Program-made: the position numbers and the translations under genes
The notes under the pieces: model-generated
What the model was told of the DNA's origin: nothing
The model's input: only the letters and a program-made list of their open reading frames with translations
Database searches by the model: none
From: Planctomycetota bacterium
Lineage (GTDB): Bacteria; Planctomycetota; UBA1135; GCA-002686595
Assembly (NCBI GenBank): GCA_016795245.1
Contig: JAEUIA010000086.1
Coordinates: forward strand, 1 to 64,000
Direction of reading: 5' to 3'
Length of the DNA: 64,000 bases
Shown: positions 36,065 through 43,633 of the stretch, one piece after another
Layout of the letters: each line of letters begins with the position of its first letter
Position numbering within the stretch: position 1 is the first letter of the stretch

Positions 36065-36973
36065 TCAACGCAGCGCGCGCCGAGCCGCGTCGTAGAAGGA
36101 TCCGTTGCGGCGGATCTGATCGATCGCGTCCCAGCGCGAGATCTTGGCGATCGCTTGACCGGCCGGGCTTTCGGGGTCGCGCAAGGTCACGGGCTGACGC
36201 GCTTGAACGCTGTGACTCACGGCCTCGTCGTGCGGCACCCACCCGATGAATTCGGGCGTCTTCGCCAGGAACTTCGAGGCCGCGCCCTGGAAACGCGTCC
36301 AGGCCGAGCGCGCCGCGAGCTCGTCCGGCACGCGATTCAACACCACCCCCACGTGGATCGAGGGGTTCACGACCGTGGCCTGCTTGTAAAGCGCGTACGC
36401 GTCCGAGAGGGAGGTGACTTCGTGCGTCGTCACGAGCAACAACTCGGTCGCCGCCGCCATGTGCGCCAAGGTCGCGTACGACAGCCCGGCGCCGTGATCG
36501 ACGATGATCAGATCGAACTCGGTTTCGAGCGGCGCGAGCGCCGTGAAAAGCCGCTCCAACTCGCGCGGCGTCGGATTGAGGAGCGACGCCCGTCCGACTC
36601 CGCCTGAGATCATGTACAGCCCGTGCGGGCCCGGAACCGCCGCGAAAGCGGCGCTGACCTCGCCGTCGAGCACGTGACCCAGGTCGAATTTCGGCTGCAC
36701 GCCGAGCAGCAGGTGCGCATTCGCCATTCCCGCGTCGAAGTCGATCAGCAGCACTTTCTCGCCGGCGCGGGCGCGCAACACGGCGATGTTCGAGGCCACC
36801 ACGCTCTTCCCGGTCCCGCCCTTGCCGCTCGCCACGCACAGGACGCGCGCGCGCGCGGCCGATTGGGTCGGTGCCTTGGGCGCGGCTTTGGCCGTGGCGC
36901 GCCAGGCGGCGTCGCGAGCGGCAGCGGTGCGGGCGCCGCCGCGGAAGAAATCCCAGGTCGATCCTTTGAACAT
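36065..36973 (-). CDS. MinD/ParA-family ATPase, FlhG (FleN)-like
   Basis: A 302-residue P-loop ATPase. The deviant Walker A GKGGTGKSVVASN, switch I DFDAGMANAHLLLG and Walker B LIIVDHGAGLS match the FlhG/FleN group, which sets flagellar number and position. The N-terminal 40 residues are an Ala/Arg-rich extension. MFKGSTWDFF at 36973 gives the start; the upstream reading is Arg-rich without similarity. No flagellar genes are in the window, so another localisation role is possible. Confidence 0.82.
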   Translation of the reverse strand: MFKGSTWDFFRGGARTAAARDAAWRATAKAAPKAPTQSAARARVLCVASGKGGTGKSVVASNIAVLRARAGEKVLLIDFDAGMANAHLLLGVQPKFDLGHVLDGEVSAAFAAVPGPHGLYMISGGVGRASLLNPTPRELERLFTALAPLETEFDLIIVDHGAGLSYATLAHMAAATELLLVTTHEVTSLSDAYALYKQATVVNPSIHVGVVLNRVPDELAARSAWTRFQGAASKFLAKTPEFIGWVPHDEAVSHSVQARQPVTLRDPESPAGQAIAKISRWDAIDQIRRNGSFYDAARRALR

Positions 36974-37436
36974 GCGAGTTGGCTTCGTGGAGTGAGTCCG
37001 AGGTGGCGCGTCACCGTACGAAGCGCGCGAAGTTCTTGCCAGACGTTCGCCGCGCGTGCGCGATCTGCGCGCCCGGATCGCGGTTCGGCGCACGATTCCT
37101 GTCGCGATCGAGCCGCGTTGTTCACTCTTGACAGCGCCGGATGCTCGTGCTCGCACAACCAGGCGACCGCAGCGGTCCAGAGTTTGATCGAATACGGAGC
37201 CAGAGCCATTGGTTCACAGATTCGCCGCGGTGTACGGAGACAGGCTCCACTCCGCCGTTTTCGCTGGTGCAGCTTCGTCGCCTGGTCGAGTTTGACCGTA
37301 CGGAGCCAGGCTCATGTGGTGGGCAAGCGCCGGCGGGGGATAGCGCGCCCCCCCCCCCCAACCCGCCCGCGCGGGTGGACCCCACGAGCCAAACAAGAGA
37401 AGACCCCCCCCGGGGTTGTGCCCACCACATGAGCCT
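36974..37436. repeat. Repeat island left of the IS element
   Basis: This non-coding stretch contains family A copies. On the minus strand a near-complete copy covers 37215-37323, with the GAGCC-A-GGCTC palindrome at 37303-37313. A degenerate half copy lies at 37177-37207. A C-tract of about 12 bases follows near 37348, and the left half of a third copy (37421-37436) abuts the IS. Copies two and three are head to head. Nothing recognisable lies between 36974 and about 37170. Confidence 0.65.
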
Positions 37437-37750
37437 TCCATGAGAAGGCCCCCAGTGGTCAAGGAGTCAGTCCTGTTTTTCTTGTTTCGGTCTTCGTCGT
37501 CGGTTTGATCCCGATCCGCACAAGGCCCATCTTCGAATCGCAGGCTTCCATTCGCACTCAGCTAGGCCCTCCGCTTTGGGTGGGCGGTGCATGTTGGGGT
37601 CCATCCGCCAAGCACTGAACTATCTGGCTCCCGAACTCGAGGTTCTAGGCTCAGGCCGCAGTTGCTCGGACGGACGGATTCGAAGTTGGGTCCTTGCACG
37701 TATCGAGTTGTTCGAGAGCGGGCGCGACTCTTGTCGCGGGTGATCTTCGG
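37437..37750 (-). ncRNA. Predicted bridge-RNA-bearing end of the IS element
   Basis: This is a 314-nt non-coding end downstream of the transposase. In IS110-family elements a bridge RNA from the non-coding end pairs with donor and target DNA; in the IS1111 group it lies on the 3' side of the transposase (established knowledge). The other end here is only 97 nt, so this side is the likely location. No secondary structure was computed. Confidence 0.4.
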
Positions 37751-38860
37751 TCAGGCGGGCACAGGTTCACCTCGGCGCTTGGCCTGGTAGAAAGGGTCGT
37801 AGACTTCGCCCGTCTTCCACAGGTGGTGCATCAACACCGCCAGTTTGCGTGCGACGGCTACACGTGCTCGTTTCTTCGCGGCCTTGTTCGTTCCGTCGCC
37901 CGCGATTCGAAGACCGAATCGCTTCAGATCGCAGTCCGGTCCGAAGTGGCCCAAGATGTAGTTCGCCGAAAGCACGAGCAATCGCCGCATCTCACGATCG
38001 CCCGATTTCGTGATGGGCAATTGCGGGTTGCTGTTTCCGGAGTCCCGCTTGCGCGGGACAATTCCGAAGTACGCGCCCACGGAACGAGAGCGCTTGAAGC
38101 GCTTGGGATCGTCAACCGTCAGCACGAAACCCAGCGAAACATTCGGACCGACACCGGGAATGTGCTGCAGAATCTGCGTGACCGGGTACTGCTCCTTGCC
38201 GAGACGCACGATCTCCTTGTCGTACTGCTTGATCTGCTTGTTGAGCACATCGATCACTTGCAGCAAGGGTTTCAGCGCGGCCGAAAGCTCGGGCGGAATG
38301 GAGTCGTACGCGCGTATTCCAAAGCTCTCTGGTGAACACTGCGGGGCGCGCTGACCGTGCGTTTTCAAGACGCCGCGCACGTGATTGATCATGCTCGTGC
38401 GGTTTCCAACCATCTCGTTGCGAGCACGGTGAACAGCCAGGTGAGCCTGGGCTTCCGCCGAACGGTGCGTGATCGGCGCCAACCGCTTCGGATCGGTGCA
38501 GCCGACTTCCGCCAAGATCTGTGCGTCGGACTTGTCGGACTTGTTGTTGCTCTGCGAGATCGCTGGGACATGTCGCGGATTGGCAACCAGCACTTCGAGG
38601 CCCTGCTCGTGAGCGAGGCGGCTGATCCAGTGCGAGGGACCGCCGGCTTCGATCACCAGCCGGCAACCCTTCCACATCGCGAAGTGCTTCGTCAGATCCT
38701 CGCGCGTGTTCGCCAGCTTGCCCTTCGAGTGCGTGCGACCGTCGCCCAGAAGGACGTGGTAGTGCGAAACCCGATCGGAAAGGTCCAGCCCGATCGTCGT
38801 CGGAAGCTGAACGGTCGCGTGGGTGGGGATCGGGGACGCAGAAACGGTAGAGTGAGTCAT
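37751..38860 (-). CDS. IS110-family transposase (DEDD)
   Basis: A 369-residue recombinase. The RuvC-like DEDD domain supplies Asp26 (GLDLSD), Glu71 (VIEAGG), Asp109 and Asp112 (KSDKSDAQ). The C-terminal Transposase_20 domain has IPGVGPNVSLGFVL, SVGAYFGIVPRKRDSG and the catalytic-Ser region ITKSGDREMRRLL. The ATG at 38860 has a perfect AAGGAGG seven bases upstream. All catalytic residues are intact, so the element looks functional. Confidence 0.95.
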   Translation of the reverse strand: MTHSTVSASPIPTHATVQLPTTIGLDLSDRVSHYHVLLGDGRTHSKGKLANTREDLTKHFAMWKGCRLVIEAGGPSHWISRLAHEQGLEVLVANPRHVPAISQSNNKSDKSDAQILAEVGCTDPKRLAPITHRSAEAQAHLAVHRARNEMVGNRTSMINHVRGVLKTHGQRAPQCSPESFGIRAYDSIPPELSAALKPLLQVIDVLNKQIKQYDKEIVRLGKEQYPVTQILQHIPGVGPNVSLGFVLTVDDPKRFKRSRSVGAYFGIVPRKRDSGNSNPQLPITKSGDREMRRLLVLSANYILGHFGPDCDLKRFGLRIAGDGTNKAAKKRARVAVARKLAVLMHHLWKTGEVYDPFYQAKRRGEPVPA

Positions 38861-38957
38861 GGTCGGCCTCCTTGTGGTTTGGGGTCTCAAGAAGACTCCT
38901 CCATACCACTGAGGCGCTTCGCGACCTCGCGCGGAGGCCGGCCTTCTCATCCCATCT

Positions 38958-39673
38958 GGCTCGGTACGGTCAAACTCGGACGAACGCCACCGCGCGAACC
39001 GCGAACCAGGAGGCCGCACTGCGGAGCATGCGTCGAATGCCGTTGCTCTTCTGCTTGCTTCGTTCTCTTCTTCTGCTTCGCGCTTCGTGAGGCGTGTTCA
39101 GCAGTGACTCGCGCTCGACGGTAAGTGCTGAATGGATGTCGAAGAACATCTCCCTCGCGACACCACTGCCCGCGAGGCAGATGGGAACGTCCCGGCAAAC
39201 TGGGAAGCAACGGCATTCGACGCGTGCTTCGCAGCGCGGCCTCGGGAGAGGCGATTCGCGCTTCGTTCCGCGCATACCGCCTCTCCCGAGGTCAACAATG
39301 GGGTGGGGTCTGGTTGGGTGAGTTCGGTGTCGGTCTGGAAGCGTTGAGGGTTGGGGTTCGGTGTGGCTCGCGAAGTGTTGCGGGGCGGCGTTCGGTGTCG
39401 GACTTGAAGCGTTGATGGGTTGGGTTCGGTGTCGGTCTTGAAGCGTTGATGGGTTGCGTTCGATGCCGATCTCAAAGCGTTGACGGGCGTGACCCGGTGC
39501 CGGTCTGGGAGCGTGGACCAACTGCGATCGATGTCGGACTGGATCTCTGTCAGGCGCCTCCAACGCTTTCACGTGCTGCCCACGCCATCCGTTGGAATCG
39601 CGGGTGACCACTGGCGGCAGCAGTTTCGATTTCCCGCGTGCTGAAACGCCGGTGGACGACCGGCTCCGTATTC
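38958..39673. repeat. Repeat island right of the IS element (families A, B and C)
   Basis: No gene. In order: the right half of a family A copy (38958-38977); a reverse-oriented family C segment (38985-39047); a forward family C copy (39176-39297) that forms a long inverted repeat with it; the GAGGTCAACAATGGGG core (39288-39303); and a family B array (about 39317-39550). Apparent reading frames across it are repetitive and frame-shifting, so not coding. Confidence 0.6.
39317..39550 (+). repeat. Family B: degenerate tandem array of ~34-nt units
   Basis: About seven units of 30-36 nt with the consensus GTTCGGTGTCGGTCTTGAAGCGTTG plus a short G-rich joint. Units differ by 10-40 percent and in length. 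There are no constant repeats with unique spacers, so it is not a CRISPR. The same unit recurs in two opposed arrays at 54.3-54.7 kb. The array is preceded by the shared GAGGTCAACAATGGGGTGGGGTC core. Function unknown. Confidence 0.7.
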
Positions 39674-41521
39674 CTAGCCCTGTCGAGCCGTCTCGAACGT
39701 GATGCGGAACACGCTGCCTCCGCCCTTGCGGTCGAGCACCGCCACGCGCGCGCCCATGGCTGCGGATTGAAGTGCGACGAGGTGCAGGCCCAGTCCGGTG
39801 CCGCGCGCCGTGCGCGTCTTTTCGTTTCCGATGCGGTAGAAAGCGTCGAAGATCTTGGTGCGCTCCGAGTGCGGAATTCCCGGACCGCGGTCCATGACGT
39901 CGAGCACCACGTTGCCGGCCAGCATGTGCGTCTTCACCAGCAGCGGTTCGGCATTCGGGTCGTCGGTGGGAACACGCGCGTACTTGCGCGCGTTCTCGAC
40001 GAGGTTCGAAACGATCGAGCGCACGCCTTCGGGGATGAGCATCACGAGCGGGAGGTCATCGCCGTATTCGAACGCGATGTCGAGGACACCGTCGGGGGCG
40101 AGGCTCGAGAGGGAAGAGGCCAGGCTCTCGACGACCGCATTCAAATCGTCCGGTTCGGGCGCGGTGCCGCGCTGGCCGAGTTGGCTCTTCTCGAGCACGT
40201 TTTCGACCAGCGTCTCGAGCCGCCCGGTTTCGCGCACGATGCGTCGGTAGTACTCCTTCAGCTTGTCCGGATCGTCGACCCAGCCGTCTTGCAGCATTTC
40301 GCCGTAGAGCTTGATCGCCGAGACTGGAGTGCGCAGTTCGTGCGTGACCGCGGCCACGAAGTTCTCGGTGCGACGTGCGGCTTCGAGATCGCGGTTCACG
40401 CTGCGCAGGAGCAGGATCAGCCCGGTCGCAAGCGACACGATCAGCATCGCGGCGACGCCCAGGAATCTCACACTCTGTGTGCGGAAGCGCGACTCCAGTT
40501 CCTTGACGTTGACGGCGACCTTGATTTCTCCGTAGACCTCGTTGCGCGGATCCTTCGTGGAGAACCCCAGGTCGCGCACCGGATGGATCGAGAACGACTC
40601 CAGGTTCGCCGCGAGTGGGTCCGCGGTGGCGTCCATCGGCACGAACTGTTGCGACAGACGCAGAACGCTGGCGGCCTTGGCGGCCGGCAATTCGCGGAAG
40701 AGCCAGTTGGGGTCGATCAAGAAACCTTGCCGGATGAGCACGTTGCTGCGCAGCTTCGCGAGGCACAGAGAGGCGCTGGAGAGGCGCGTGTCGCCGTCGA
40801 TCGTCACTTCACGCGATGCGACGAGGCGCGGAGTTCCGTCGGTCTCGCGGTAGAAGTGCAGCAGGAACTTCGACAGGTAGATCGGGCGCTTCTCGTGCTG
40901 CAATCGGCGCAAGACAGGCAGTTCATCCGCGACGCAGCCTTGGTCGTTCTCGTCGGCCAGATTCAGGGCCAGAACGGGCAGCGTCAGTGAGTCGTCGCGC
41001 GTATTGAACAGGCGCGAGAACAAGGACGGCATCGTGCCCATGCGCGTCTCGCTGCGTTGGATGTCGAGTGCGGCGTACGTGATCGCGTTCTTGATCTCCT
41101 CTTCCTTCGCACCCGACTGACGCGAGCCGAGGATCACGCGCGGCAGGCGCCCCGTCGTCGTATCGCCGGCGGTGTAGCTGAACCAGCCCAGGATGCCGCG
41201 CGGGGTCGGGCCGACCTTGAGCGGCGAGGGCAGGAAATTCACCTCACCGCCGATGTTGCCGGGCGGAAAGTAGGCGGCGCGATACTCGTAGAACGGGCGC
41301 GCTTCCTCGCGCTCGACGAGTTCCTTCAGCGAAGACTTGATCGCGTCGCGCAGACGACGCGTCGCGTCCTGTGCATCCGACGGCACGACAGCGAGCATGG
41401 TCTCGTGGTCGATGACCAATTGACGCCAGTGCAGTCCGCCGAGCACAAGCGTCGGCAATACCAACAAAACGCCGTACAGCGCGAGAGCGGTGCGTTTGGT
41501 CCCTAGAGTCAGCTGAACCAC
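39674..41521 (-). CDS. Two-component sensor histidine kinase
   Basis: A 615-residue membrane sensor: N-terminal helix (about 10-30), a periplasmic region of about 310 residues with no known domain, a second helix (about 350-370), HisKA with the phospho-acceptor His in FVAAVTHELRTP near residue 390, and HATPase_c with N-box NLVENARKYA, G1 DRGPGIP and G2 GTGLGLHLV. It phosphorylates the response regulator encoded 16 bases upstream in the same unit. Signal unknown. Confidence 0.92.
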   Translation of the reverse strand: MVQLTLGTKRTALALYGVLLVLPTLVLGGLHWRQLVIDHETMLAVVPSDAQDATRRLRDAIKSSLKELVEREEARPFYEYRAAYFPPGNIGGEVNFLPSPLKVGPTPRGILGWFSYTAGDTTTGRLPRVILGSRQSGAKEEEIKNAITYAALDIQRSETRMGTMPSLFSRLFNTRDDSLTLPVLALNLADENDQGCVADELPVLRRLQHEKRPIYLSKFLLHFYRETDGTPRLVASREVTIDGDTRLSSASLCLAKLRSNVLIRQGFLIDPNWLFRELPAAKAASVLRLSQQFVPMDATADPLAANLESFSIHPVRDLGFSTKDPRNEVYGEIKVAVNVKELESRFRTQSVRFLGVAAMLIVSLATGLILLLRSVNRDLEAARRTENFVAAVTHELRTPVSAIKLYGEMLQDGWVDDPDKLKEYYRRIVRETGRLETLVENVLEKSQLGQRGTAPEPDDLNAVVESLASSLSSLAPDGVLDIAFEYGDDLPLVMLIPEGVRSIVSNLVENARKYARVPTDDPNAEPLLVKTHMLAGNVVLDVMDRGPGIPHSERTKIFDAFYRIGNEKTRTARGTGLGLHLVALQSAAMGARVAVLDRKGGGSVFRITFETARQG

Positions 41522-41537
41522 ACGTCCTCGCGTGGTC

Positions 41538-42263
41538 TCAACTGAACCAGCGGTAGCCCTTGCCGCGTACGGTTTGGATCAGTGTCGGCTCCGCCGGATT
41601 GGGCTCGACCTTGCGCCGCAGGCCGACGATGTGGATGTCGACCGTGCGCGTCTCGACGTTGGCGCTCTTGTAGTGCCACACGTCGAGCAGCAGATCGTCG
41701 CGCGTGACGACGCGATGACGGTTGCGAATGAGGTAGTCCAGGATGTCGCCCTCACGCGGCGTCAATTGAATGACGTTGCCGTCGCGATGCACCTCGAGCC
41801 GCGCCAGGTCGACACTGATGCCGTCGGGCAGTTCCAGTTGCGGGGGCGGAGCCGTGTCCATCTCGCGTCTACGGAACTGGGCTTCGACGCGCGCGACGAG
41901 TTCGCGCGGCGAGAAGGGCTTCTTCATGTAGTCGTCCGCGCCCAGTTCGAAGCCCTGGATCAGGTCCGACTCGCTCGCGAGCGCCGTCAAGATCACGACG
42001 CGCACGTCGCGTCGTTCCTTGCGCAGCGTGCCGAGGATCTCGAGACCGCCCATGCCCGGCAGCATCAAGTCGAGCACGATCAGTTCAGGTTGGTCCGTGC
42101 GGATCTGGTCGAGCGCCGTCGGTCCGTCGTGCACGACCTGGACTTGGAATCCGGCGTGTTCGAGGGCGTCCTTGACGCCGAAAGCCAGCGCCTCCTCGTC
42201 CTCGACGACGAGCACGCGATGAGCCTGCGAAACGGGGCGGGGGGGCGTTGCGGGGTTGGTCAT
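41538..42263 (-). CDS. OmpR/PhoB-family response regulator
   Basis: A 241-residue DNA-binding regulator. The receiver domain has the acidic pocket EDE at 21-23, phospho-acceptor Asp65 (LIVLDLMLPGMGG), Thr in ILTALAS and the conserved Lys in DYMKKPF. The C-terminal winged helix contains LTPREGDILDYLI and RGKGYRW. The ATG at 42263 gives family-typical length; the longer upstream reading is Pro/Arg-rich and unlike the family. Partner kinase is the next gene. Confidence 0.94.
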   Translation of the reverse strand: MTNPATPPRPVSQAHRVLVVEDEEALAFGVKDALEHAGFQVQVVHDGPTALDQIRTDQPELIVLDLMLPGMGGLEILGTLRKERRDVRVVILTALASESDLIQGFELGADDYMKKPFSPRELVARVEAQFRRREMDTAPPPQLELPDGISVDLARLEVHRDGNVIQLTPREGDILDYLIRNRHRVVTRDDLLLDVWHYKSANVETRTVDIHIVGLRRKVEPNPAEPTLIQTVRGKGYRWFS

Positions 42264-42485
42264 GGGGTCTCCGACGCGAATGACTTGCGGTTCTGGAAGG
42301 CTTGGGGCGCCTGGCCGGGCGGGCACGGGAGCGGAGATGGGGTCTGGGTGCACGCCTCGTGTCCTATCCCGATACGCGATTCCGGCTTCGATCGAACAGA
42401 CGCCCCTCGGTAAAACTCCTACCCAGGTCGTAGCAGGGCCGTCGAGACGGACCTTAGCAGCGACTTTCCCGCGCGGCAAATCCAC
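42264..42485. other. Intergenic region upstream of the response regulator
   Basis: 222 nt with no gene-like frame; presumably holds the promoter of the two-component genes and the 3' end of the thioredoxin-like transcript. No clear hairpin or palindrome seen. Confidence 0.3.
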
Positions 42486-43535
42486 TCACTTATCGGCCGG
42501 CGGCGTCGGTTCCGTGAGCAGCAAGGCCTCGATCGTCGAGTCCATCAGGTTGTTCGGATTGTCGTTCCAGCGCAGATTCCCCGCGCGATCGATCAGAACC
42601 GCGTCGGGGATGCCGCTTGCGCCGTAGGTGCGCGCGGGCGATCCGTCGGTCATCATCACGGGAAAGCGAATGCCGTTTTGCACGAGGAACGAGCGCACGG
42701 ATTCGACCGTCTGCCCTTTGCTGGAGTCGACGATCCCGATCCAGCGCACGTTGAACGGTTCGTAGCGCTTGTGCAGGTCGATGATGAAGGGGCGGATCTT
42801 CTCGCAGTTTTCGCACCAGGTCGCGAAGAAGTACAGGACCACGACTTCGCCGCGCTCGGCCGCGATCGAGGTCGGCTTGCCCTGGATCCAAGACAGAGCC
42901 GTCACGGGAGGCGCGGGCTTGTCGAACATCAGTGCGCGCTGCGTGTAGGTCTTGACCGACTCGATCTCGGGCCCGGTAGGAAACTCCTTGGCGTAACGGC
43001 GCAAATCGGCCAGCGCCGCCTGAGTGTCGAGTCGATTGCGGTACACCGATGCGCGCTTCTCGAGCGCCTTCGGAACGTACTTCAGGTCTGCTTTCCAGGT
43101 GTCGAGCACGAGCGTGTACTCGGCTTCGGCGCCCGGCATGTCGTCCATGAAGAACTTGGTGGAGCCGCGCATGTACTGCGCACGCGCACTGTAGGGCGAA
43201 GCACCGAGCGCCAGCACGCGGTCGAAGTTCGCCAGTGCCTTGCCGAAAGCTGCGTCTGATTCGGGCGAGTTGCGCAACAGCACGAGCTTCGACCTGCCGT
43301 CCGAGAACCAGCACACGCCCGCTTCGGTCAGCCCTTCGGGGAAGCGCGGCGCGTCGGAATTCGCAGCTGACCAGGCTTCGAATGCGGCAGCCGCTTGCGG
43401 GTAGGCGGCCTTGGCCTTCAACGCCTGCGCCGCGTTCCACGCAGCGTCTCCCGCCTGCGCCCCGGCGAATGCGAACGGTAGCGTCAGACAGGCCAGGGTC
43501 AGAGTCGTGATGCCGATGGAGATCGATTGTTTCAT
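42486..43535 (-). CDS. Secreted TPR-thioredoxin (TlpA-like) protein
   Basis: A 349-residue exported protein. A signal peptide of about 25 residues (LTLACLTLPFAFAGAQA) is followed by TPR-like helices (about 30-200) and a C-terminal thioredoxin fold with the redox motif WCENC (about 239-243) in FFATWCENCEKIRPF, then the cis-Pro strand GIPDAVLIDRAG. WCxxC with a non-Trx middle (EN) points to a TlpA/ResA-type thiol-disulfide oxidoreductase. Start chosen at the signal peptide. Confidence 0.84.
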   Translation of the reverse strand: MKQSISIGITTLTLACLTLPFAFAGAQAGDAAWNAAQALKAKAAYPQAAAAFEAWSAANSDAPRFPEGLTEAGVCWFSDGRSKLVLLRNSPESDAAFGKALANFDRVLALGASPYSARAQYMRGSTKFFMDDMPGAEAEYTLVLDTWKADLKYVPKALEKRASVYRNRLDTQAALADLRRYAKEFPTGPEIESVKTYTQRALMFDKPAPPVTALSWIQGKPTSIAAERGEVVVLYFFATWCENCEKIRPFIIDLHKRYEPFNVRWIGIVDSSKGQTVESVRSFLVQNGIRFPVMMTDGSPARTYGASGIPDAVLIDRAGNLRWNDNPNNLMDSTIEALLLTEPTPPADK

Positions 43536-43633
43536 GCGCGCCGAGTTCTCAATTTTCTTCGGGGATTCCTGCACTTCGAAAGTGTAACAGAGACGGCGTG
43601 GTCCGCGCCCTTCAGGCGTCGTCGGCCGCGGCC

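Larger units (their letters stand above)
37437..38957 (-). mobile_element. IS110-family insertion sequence, IS1111 group
   Basis: A 1521-bp element defined by comparing its flanks with intact family A repeats. The left flank ends GAGCCT at 37436 and the right flank resumes GGCTC at 38958, restoring the uninterrupted repeat. Subterminal inverted repeats of 11 bp (ATGAGAAGGCC at 37440-37450; reverse complement at 38940-38950) lie 3 and 7 bases from the ends, the layout known for IS1111-group elements. There are no terminal inverted repeats or target duplication, as expected. The 314-nt 3' non-coding end is where the bridge RNA of this group is expected. Confidence 0.85.

Noticed and set aside
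39098..39475. Minus-strand frame reading RFQTDTE-type repeats
   Set aside because: Same cause: the degenerate 30-36-nt repeat array read as protein, without start signals or a stable frame.
39317..39550. CRISPR array
   Set aside because: No conserved direct repeat separated by unique spacers; the whole unit drifts, and no cas genes are present.
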